Part shown: positions 6,349 through 11,316 of the stretch, in pieces | Position numbering within the stretch: position 1 is the stretch's first letter | Layout: every line of letters begins with the position of its first letter | NCBI GenBank assembly: GCA_030672345.1 | Contig: DAOVGO010000123.1 | Coordinates: 1-11,316, forward strand | Length of the DNA: 11,316 bases | Origin: Methanosarcinales archaeon | GTDB lineage: Archaea > Halobacteriota > Methanosarcinia > Methanosarcinales > Methanogasteraceae | Reading direction: 5' to 3' | The notes under the pieces: generated by a model | Seen by the model: only the letters and a program-made list of their open reading frames with translations | Told to the model about the DNA's origin: nothing | Database searches by the model: none | Translations under genes and position numbers: made by a program

Positions 6349-8145
6349 TCATGATATCTCCAGCGGCACAGAAACACCGCCAAACACCTTGATCGCAGCC
6401 GTTATCTGCGGAGTTGTGAAGTTTCTCTGTGTGATAGCCTCAACCGGGCAAGTCACAACACAGGTACCGCAGCCCTTGCATACAGCAGGATTGACAGAGG
6501 ACTTCCTTATTTTGAGGGTTATCTCCTCGAGGAGTACCTCCTTTTCCGCAAGTTCGATTGCGTGGTACGGGCATATATCGGCACACCTCCCGCACCCGAT
6601 ACACCTCTCCTCATCCACCACTGCGGTTATAGCCTCAGCCTGCACGTAGCCATTCGCAAGTGGTATGGACGCCCTTGATGCGGCTCCATAAGCCTGATAG
6701 ATCGCCTCGTCTATGAATACCGGAGCATGGGCTGTTCCGCAAAGGTACACGCCGTCTGTGGCAAAATCAAGAGGTCTTAACTTCACATGGGCTTCGAAGA
6801 AGAACTTGTCCCTTCCCAGAGGAACCTTGAGCATCTTTGATAGCTCCTCTGCCTCTGGTATCTGGACGAGAGGCGTAGATAGGATGATGAGGTCCGGATA
6901 CATCGTCTGTTCCATCTTCAGGGTCTCATGGTGGTAGGATACCACCAGTTTATCCCCTTCTTTGGAGACCTCTGGTGGGTTTTCCGGGGCATACTTAACA
7001 AACTTTACTCCCATCCCTCTCGCTGTATTATACATAAGTTCGTGCTCTACCCCATAAGTGGTTATTCCCCGATTGAAGATGGTGACCTCTGTTTCATGCG
7101 GTGGAGCAGCCACAGCTCTTCTCCTCCGCCTCCTACCTGTCACCTCGGCTTCTGGTGCATCGGTTCCCACGAGTTTCATCGCGCTCTTTATCGCGTTTGT
7201 ACAGCATATCCTCGAGCAGTATTCGAGTACCTGCCCGCGTGCACCCGCGCACTGGATGAATGCCACGCTCTTGACTTCGGGAAGCGCCTTCTCCTTCTCC
7301 ATCCTCTCAAACTCTTTTAGAGTCACGACATTTTCGTATTCGCCGTATCCGTAGAGTCCTGCCGGTTTGTACTCCTCTGCACCGGTAGCGACGATGATGG
7401 CTCCGACCTTCGCCACAGTCTCTCCACCATCACCTGCTATCGTTACCTCGTAGTTTCCGATGTAACCCTCCACGTCTTTGAGGGTTGAAGAGGTGAGCAT
7501 GTGAATATTCTTATTCGCAGTTACCTTCTCAATCAAGGGGGTTATGCTCTCAAGAGCGTCTTTTCCGGTCTGATACAGGGTATCGAGGTTCCGGACAAAG
7601 CCCCCTAACTCGTCTTCCTTTTCCACAAGATAGGTCTCAAATCCCTGGTTTGCAAGGCTCAGGGCAGCAGTCATACCAGCAACACCACCACCCAGAACAA
7701 GGGCTTTCGGTTCCACAGGTACTCTCTCTTCTTCCTGTGGCTCAAGCAGAGCAGCTTTAGCCACACCCATCGCTATCAGTTGCTTTGCCTTCGCGGTTGC
7801 CTTCTCTGGCTCCTTCATGTGTACCCATGAGCAGTGTTCTCTGATGTTGACAAACTCGAAGAGGTACTTGTTCAAGCCCGCCTCCTCGCATGTTCTCTTG
7901 AATAGTGGAGCGTGTGTTCTTGGAGTACAGGAAGCAACGATCACGCGATTGAGGTCGTGCTCCTTTATGGCATCCCTGATAGCAGCAAGCCCATCATCAG
8001 CGCAGGTATACAGGTTTCGCTCTGCATGCACCACGTTTGGCAGCGTCTTCACGTACTCAACCACGTCTGGTACATCCACAAAGCCTCCGATGTTGACACC
8101 GCAATGACAGACAAAGACTCCGATGCGCGGTTCTGTTTGTTCCAT
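6349..8145 (-). CDS. hdrA: HdrA-type protein, CHCG/FAD/ferredoxin half (split HdrA, second part)
   Basis: The 598 residues align without visible gaps over the first 170 residues to the second half of the giant HdrA at 1534-4590. In order: the HdrA N-terminal CHCG domain (C13, C15, C48, the SCTPRTH motif and REHCSW), a FAD-binding fold with GGGVAG at 152-157, cluster cysteines C299, C310, C314, C315, and a C-terminal 2[4Fe-4S] domain at 515-526 and 556-567. The ferredoxin insertion seen in the FAD fold of ordinary HdrA is absent here and is present in the preceding gene, so the two proteins together supply a full HdrA set plus an extra flavin site. An insertion at about 327-351 contains six consecutive arginines. 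The ATG follows directly on the TAG of the upstream gene, with GGAGGTGA five bases before it. The protein presumably pairs with its upstream neighbour and receives electrons by way of MvhD or passes them to the fused HdrBC. Confidence 0.93.
   Translation of the reverse strand: MEQTEPRIGVFVCHCGVNIGGFVDVPDVVEYVKTLPNVVHAERNLYTCADDGLAAIRDAIKEHDLNRVIVASCTPRTHAPLFKRTCEEAGLNKYLFEFVNIREHCSWVHMKEPEKATAKAKQLIAMGVAKAALLEPQEEERVPVEPKALVLGGGVAGMTAALSLANQGFETYLVEKEDELGGFVRNLDTLYQTGKDALESITPLIEKVTANKNIHMLTSSTLKDVEGYIGNYEVTIAGDGGETVAKVGAIIVATGAEEYKPAGLYGYGEYENVVTLKEFERMEKEKALPEVKSVAFIQCAGARGQVLEYCSRICCTNAIKSAMKLVGTDAPEAEVTGRRRRRRAVAAPPHETEVTIFNRGITTYGVEHELMYNTARGMGVKFVKYAPENPPEVSKEGDKLVVSYHHETLKMEQTMYPDLIILSTPLVQIPEAEELSKMLKVPLGRDKFFFEAHVKLRPLDFATDGVYLCGTAHAPVFIDEAIYQAYGAASRASIPLANGYVQAEAITAVVDEERCIGCGRCADICPYHAIELAEKEVLLEEITLKIRKSSVNPAVCKGCGTCVVTCPVEAITQRNFTTPQITAAIKVFGGVSVPLEIS
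7093..7167 (-). other. Basic insertion (six Arg) in the split HdrA second part
   Basis: Residues of about 327-351 of the 598-residue protein, just after the CSRICC cluster motif, have no counterpart in the giant HdrA paralog. The insertion begins acidic and ends with GRRRRRRAVAAPP. The arginines use mixed codons (AGG, CGG, AGA), so this is not a simple repeat of one codon. It is probably a surface loop; its role is unknown. Confidence 0.6.
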
Positions 8146-9438
8146 CTACCTCACCTCCATCACTTCGGCTGCCCTTGCAGCAGCACCGCTCGCCTGAGCG
8201 ACCGCTTCAGGTATGTCCATGGGCTCGTGGCAGTAGCCAGCCATGAACACCCCTGGAATCTTCGTATCCAGAGGAGCCAGAAGCTTGTCCACGGACTCCA
8301 GAAATCCGAACTGGTCCACACTTATGCCGATCTTTTCAGCCAGTATCCTCGTTTCTGGTCTCGGGATCAGGGATGTTGCAAGTACCACGATATCCACTTC
8401 CTTCTTCTCGATGTGCCCATCGAGATCGTAAACAACGATCGGGTTCTGGTTCTCAGGGTTTTCCTGAACTGTTGCATCCGAGTTTATGTAAACTACGCCG
8501 TAGTCCGATTTGGCACGCTCCATATACTCATTGAAGCCCTTTCCAAAGGTGCGGAGGGCTTTATAGAATATGAAGCTCTCGATATCGTCATGGTGCTCTC
8601 TTGCAAGGATCGCCTCTTTCGTGGAGTGCATACAGCAGACGCTACAACAATAGGGGCGTCCCATCTGGACATTTCTGGAACCCACACACTGGATGAAAGC
8701 GATCTTTAGGGGTCTTTTCCCATCTGACCTCCGCTCCATATGACCCTGCGTCGGACCTGCAGCACAGATCAGCCGCTCGTATTCCATCGCGGTATAGACA
8801 TTGGGATACCTGCCATACCCATACTCGCTCGCAGGAGTCGGGTCCCAGACATCATAGCCTGTCGCAACGATTATTGCGCCCACGTTGATCTCGACTATCT
8901 CATCCTTCTGGTCGTACAGAATCGCCTCTCTCTGGCAGACCTTGGCGCATGTCCCGCATTTACCCTTCGTCAGGTACAGACAGTTCTCAGCATCGATTGT
9001 TGCTACCCTTGGTACTGCCTGCAAAAATGGTAGGTATATAGCCCTCCTGAAACCAAGACCCATCTCAAACTTGTTTGGTATCTTCTTGACAGGGCACTTC
9101 TCCATACATTCCCCGCAGCCGGTACATTTCGCCTCGTCCACGTACCTTGCTTTCTTGAGGACTGTTACTGTAAAGTCTCCAGCGCTGCCGGTTACATCCT
9201 GTACCTCAGAGTATGTCATGACATTGATATTGTGATGTCCGAAGCAGTCAGCCATCTTCGGTGCAAGGATGCATATCGAGCAGTCGTTTGTCGGGAAGGT
9301 CTTGTCCAGTTGCGACATTCTCCCGCCTATGCTTGGTTCTTTCTCAACCACGTACACTTCGATGCCTTTGTCAGCCAGATCAAGAGATGCCTGAATTCCG
9401 GCTACACCTGCGCCAATTACCAGTGCTTTATTTACCAT
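8146..9438 (-). CDS. hdrA: HdrA-type protein, FAD plus inserted-ferredoxin half (split HdrA, first part; QmoA-like size)
   Basis: This 430-residue flavoprotein lacks both the CHCG N-terminal domain and the C-terminal ferredoxin of ordinary HdrA, and matches residues 1-425 of the giant HdrA. It shows GAGVAG at 9-14, GGRMSQLDKTFP leading to C53/C56, an inserted ferredoxin with C105/108/111/115 and C153/161/164/168 (the second site CX7CX2CX3C), and cluster cysteines C251, C264/265, C268, C269. It probably forms a heterodimer with the next gene product, comparable to QmoA with QmoB of sulfate reducers, although here the Fe-S content is HdrA-like. The start is placed at ATG 9438, ten bases after AGGAG (9449-9453). 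A GTG three codons earlier, overlapping the previous stop as GTGA, is the alternative. It ends in TAG, the only TAG stop among the nine genes here, and the next ATG follows at once in the same frame. Confidence 0.92.
   Translation of the reverse strand: MVNKALVIGAGVAGIQASLDLADKGIEVYVVEKEPSIGGRMSQLDKTFPTNDCSICILAPKMADCFGHHNINVMTYSEVQDVTGSAGDFTVTVLKKARYVDEAKCTGCGECMEKCPVKKIPNKFEMGLGFRRAIYLPFLQAVPRVATIDAENCLYLTKGKCGTCAKVCQREAILYDQKDEIVEINVGAIIVATGYDVWDPTPASEYGYGRYPNVYTAMEYERLICAAGPTQGHMERRSDGKRPLKIAFIQCVGSRNVQMGRPYCCSVCCMHSTKEAILAREHHDDIESFIFYKALRTFGKGFNEYMERAKSDYGVVYINSDATVQENPENQNPIVVYDLDGHIEKKEVDIVVLATSLIPRPETRILAEKIGISVDQFGFLESVDKLLAPLDTKIPGVFMAGYCHEPMDIPEAVAQASGAAARAAEVMEVR
8151..8158 (-). 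promoter_or_regulatory. Ribosome-binding site inside the end of the upstream HdrA half
   Basis: The minus strand reads GGAGGTGA, an eight-base match to the anti-Shine-Dalgarno end of 16S rRNA, five bases before the ATG at 8145. It lies within the last codons of the upstream gene and decides the start: independent re-initiation right after the TAG is well supported. Confidence 0.85.
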
Positions 9439-9443
9439 GACTT

Positions 9444-10601
9444 TCACGCTCCTGCTTTTATCGAATTTGCGACCAGAATGGTGAAGTCCTCGATCGGTAT
9501 GTCTGCCTTCTCCCTCTCAATCGGCATCTCCTCAGAGATCGCACACCTCAGATGAATCTGGCACTTCGGACAGGATGTTATCAGTTTGTCGCCTCCGGTT
9601 CCCACAGCCTCCATCATGCGCGCAAGTTGCATCTCCTTTGCAATGCTATCGCAGGTAAGCCATGCGCTTACTCCGCAGCAGGCTGATTTTTCCCTGGTTC
9701 TCTCCATCTCGATCAAGTCCATGCCCTCTATCGCTCCGATAACATTCCTGGGAGCATCGTATATGCCTAAATGCCTTCCAAGTCTGCATGGGTCATGGTA
9801 GGTGACCTTCTCCTCGACACCATCGAAGGTGATCTTTCCCTCAGCCACGAGGTCATCGACAAACTCAGAGATGTGCAGGAGCTCATAATCCAGATCTCCT
9901 GCTATATCCTGATAGTCGATCTCAAAGGTTCTCAGACATTCGGCGCAGGTGAAAACAACCTTCGCAGCCCCGCTCTTCTTGATCAAATCCAGGTTTATCC
10001 TCATCAGTTTCTCAAAGTTCACCTCATCGCCAGTCCAGTTCAGATCATGTCCGCAGCAGACCTCCTGATTGCTCACCACAGGCGTGATACCTGCGCGATT
10101 GAATATCTTTACTGCACTCTGAGCAATGCCAAGCAGGTTCACATCCTCTTGATCCCTAAAGATGGTACTCATCTGGGGCAGACAGCCAGTGAAGTAAAAG
10201 ACCTCTCCCTTGTCAGCAATCTTTAAGTCCGGAGTGACCCAGCCCAGTCTATTCTGCTCTATCCCTGGAGTCGCCATGATCCTCATCATGGTCTGCATCA
10301 GATCGTGCTGGGAGCAGACAGGAACGATTCCTGTGGAGACTGCCTCTGCCCTCAGCCCCCTTATAAACTCGGAGTACAGCACATTATACGGACACATCTC
10401 GCTACAGGTCTCACAGGTCATGCATCTCCAGATGTCCGGCTCCAGCGCAACATTCGCAATGCCAGCCATCGCCTTCACCACGATCAATCTGGGAGCAAAC
10501 TCAGGGTTGGCATTGGCTATCGGGCAGACAGTGGTACACTTACCGCATTCGATGCAGTAATAGGCTCCGGCATCCCGTATAAGATCGTCTACTGCCGTCA
10601 T
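9444..10601 (-). CDS. Fused HdrC-HdrB (HdrD-like) CCG-domain protein
   Basis: The 385-residue soluble protein joins an HdrC-like N terminus to an HdrB-like C terminus, as in HdrD. Two [4Fe-4S] sites are at C16/19/22/26 (CIECGKCTTVCP) and C60/63/66/70 (CMTCETCSEMCP). Two complete CCG motifs follow: C140, C182-C183, C219, C222, and C272, C308-C309, C344, C347. The residues after CC differ from classical HdrB, reading CCGH and CCGV rather than CCGG, and the first spacing is 41 residues, so the cluster environment or substrate may differ from CoM-S-S-CoB. It sits between mvhD (four-base ATGA overlap) and the first HdrA half, so it is the likely electron acceptor or donor of that HdrA pair. The start is well supported by GGGAGGTG four bases upstream. 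There is no HdrE or other membrane partner in the window. Confidence 0.92.
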   Translation of the reverse strand: MTAVDDLIRDAGAYYCIECGKCTTVCPIANANPEFAPRLIVVKAMAGIANVALEPDIWRCMTCETCSEMCPYNVLYSEFIRGLRAEAVSTGIVPVCSQHDLMQTMMRIMATPGIEQNRLGWVTPDLKIADKGEVFYFTGCLPQMSTIFRDQEDVNLLGIAQSAVKIFNRAGITPVVSNQEVCCGHDLNWTGDEVNFEKLMRINLDLIKKSGAAKVVFTCAECLRTFEIDYQDIAGDLDYELLHISEFVDDLVAEGKITFDGVEEKVTYHDPCRLGRHLGIYDAPRNVIGAIEGMDLIEMERTREKSACCGVSAWLTCDSIAKEMQLARMMEAVGTGGDKLITSCPKCQIHLRCAISEEMPIEREKADIPIEDFTILVANSIKAGA

Positions 10602-11008
10602 GATACACCTCCCAGAGGACTCGGTCCAAGCTCTTTTATCTCCTCAACGAAATCGGTCATCACGCTTGCAAATCTGGCACCCTCTGATGCTGAAATCCAT
10701 TCCAGACGGAGTCTTCGCGGGTCGATCCCCATCGTCTCGAGAAGTTCTGTCGTCATCTCAACCCGCTTTTTTGCCTGCTCGTTTCCAGCGATGTAATGGC
10801 AGTCGCCGAGATGACAGCCTGTTACGATGACACCATCAGCGCCAAGCTCGAGAGCACGGAGAATATATGAGGGTTCGATTCTTCCCGAACACATGACCCT
10901 GATGATCCTGATATTTGGAGGATACTTCATCCTCGATGTGCCTGCAAGGTCTGCTCCGGCAGACGAACACCACTTACAGCAGAAAGCAACGATCTTTGGC
11001 TCCATCAT
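10598..11008 (-). CDS. mvhD: MvhD/FlpD-type [2Fe-2S] electron-transfer subunit
   Basis: This 136-residue protein has the complete MvhD signature: CCKWCSSAGAD at C10, C11, C14, then C40 in VMCSGRI, then C65 and C70 in GCHLGDCHY. In methanogens MvhD carries a [2Fe-2S] cluster and connects a hydrogenase, formate dehydrogenase or other electron donor to HdrA. Its position directly after an HdrA end and before the fused HdrBC fits that bridging role. No MvhA, MvhG or FdhAB gene is in the window, so its electron partner is unknown. It overlaps both neighbours by four bases (ATGA). GGAGG lies four bases before the first ATG and seven before a second, adjacent ATG at 11005, which is an equally good start. 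Confidence 0.94.
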   Translation of the reverse strand: MMEPKIVAFCCKWCSSAGADLAGTSRMKYPPNIRIIRVMCSGRIEPSYILRALELGADGVIVTGCHLGDCHYIAGNEQAKKRVEMTTELLETMGIDPRRLRLEWISASEGARFASVMTDFVEEIKELGPSPLGGVS

Positions 11009-11316
11009 GCCACCTCCATCGCTGCCTCGATCATTGAATTGATCTGCTCATCCTTGAAGTGTCTTATACTCATGGCACCATTGCAACATGCACCGACACA
11101 GGCACCGCACCCCTTGCATAGTACCTCGTTTACCTTAGCAATCAGTCTGCCATTCAGAGGCTCGATCTCGATCGCGCCGAACTGGCAGACGAGCTTACAT
11201 TCCCCGCATCCCCTGCATACGCTCTCGTCGCTGTAAGCCGAGATCGGGTCAAGGCTCATCTTCGTATGGGATATGAGGACAGACGCGCCAGAAGCAGCAC
11301 CCTTGGCATGAACCAC
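11005..11316 (-). CDS. hdrA: C-terminal end of another HdrA (partial, runs off the window)
   Basis: The frame is open to the window edge, so the start lies outside; 103 codons are visible. The first part (AKGAASGASVLIS) matches the helix that ends the FAD domain of HdrA, and the rest is the C-terminal 2[4Fe-4S] domain: C34/37/40/44 and C67/70/73/77, ending in the SIRHF-type tail typical of HdrA. The proline that usually follows the fourth cysteine is Gln in the first site and an extra Cys in the second. Together with mvhD next to it, this looks like the canonical hdrA-mvhD pair and would be the third HdrA protein set of the locus. Full domain content, and whether it has its own CHCG domain, cannot be judged from here. 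Confidence 0.85.
   Translation of the reverse strand: MVHAKGAASGASVLISHTKMSLDPISAYSDESVCRGCGECKLVCQFGAIEIEPLNGRLIAKVNEVLCKGCGACVGACCNGAMSIRHFKDEQINSMIEAAMEVA

Noticed and set aside
8146..8148. TAG as a sequencing error that breaks a single fused gene
   Set aside because: The perfectly placed GGAGGTGA and an ATG directly after the stop indicate a genuine gene boundary; a random error would not create these.
7912..8709. Plus-strand open frame (265 codons) across the junction of the two split HdrA genes
   Set aside because: It is the mirror of two well supported minus-strand genes, and its translation shows no recognisable motif.
1534..11316. A complete QmoABC complex of sulfate reducers
   Set aside because: The 430-residue protein has QmoA-like size, but no membrane QmoC is present, and the HdrB/HdrC/MvhD context and the CHCG domains point to an Hdr-type complex.

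Overview
This window comes from an anaerobic, Fe-S-protein-rich prokaryote, most probably a euryarchaeon of the methane- or alkane-metabolising or archaeoglobal kind (ANME, Syntrophoarchaeum-like, methanogen or Archaeoglobi). The evidence is the archaeal-style HdrABC/MvhD proteins, the TATA-like element (TATAAATA) upstream of the radical SAM gene, and that gene's resemblance to methanogen peptide-modifying enzymes. Sulfate-reducing and syntrophic bacteria carry related hdr clusters, so the lineage is inferred, not proven. Every gene I can support lies on the minus strand.

Layout in the direction of transcription (right to left). (1) 11316-6349 is a tightly packed run: the C-terminal end of one HdrA (cut by the window edge), mvhD, a fused HdrC-HdrB (HdrD-like) protein, an HdrA made only of the FAD and inserted-ferredoxin part, and a second HdrA-type protein with the CHCG N-terminal domain, a second FAD fold and a C-terminal 2[4Fe-4S] domain. 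Most junctions are 4-bp stop/start overlaps. The two HdrA halves share one reading frame and are separated by a single TAG. (2) 6348-6037 is a 312-bp gap with at most one doubtful small ORF and a very good ribosome-binding site at its downstream end. (3) 6036-1534 is hdrC-hdrB-hdrA, whose hdrA is a giant of about 1018 residues with the same domain order as the two split HdrA genes, but in one polypeptide. (4) 1533-1240 is intergenic, with a T-rich terminator-like stretch, a small hairpin and a GC-rich island. (5) 1239-40 encodes a radical SAM/SPASM protein that is probably a separate transcription unit.

Functional reading. MvhD normally passes electrons from a partner (hydrogenase, formate dehydrogenase or F420-dependent subunit) to HdrA. 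HdrA splits or merges electron pairs at its FAD between ferredoxin and HdrC/HdrB, whose CCG-motif clusters handle the disulfide (CoM-S-S-CoB in methanogens). The window encodes two such output modules, HdrC+HdrB and the fused HdrBC, and enough HdrA units for several flavin sites, but no hydrogenase, FrhB or formate dehydrogenase subunit. The electron partner must lie outside the window. The most interesting point is that the same unusual double-flavin HdrA architecture appears twice in one locus, once fused and once split by one in-frame TAG.
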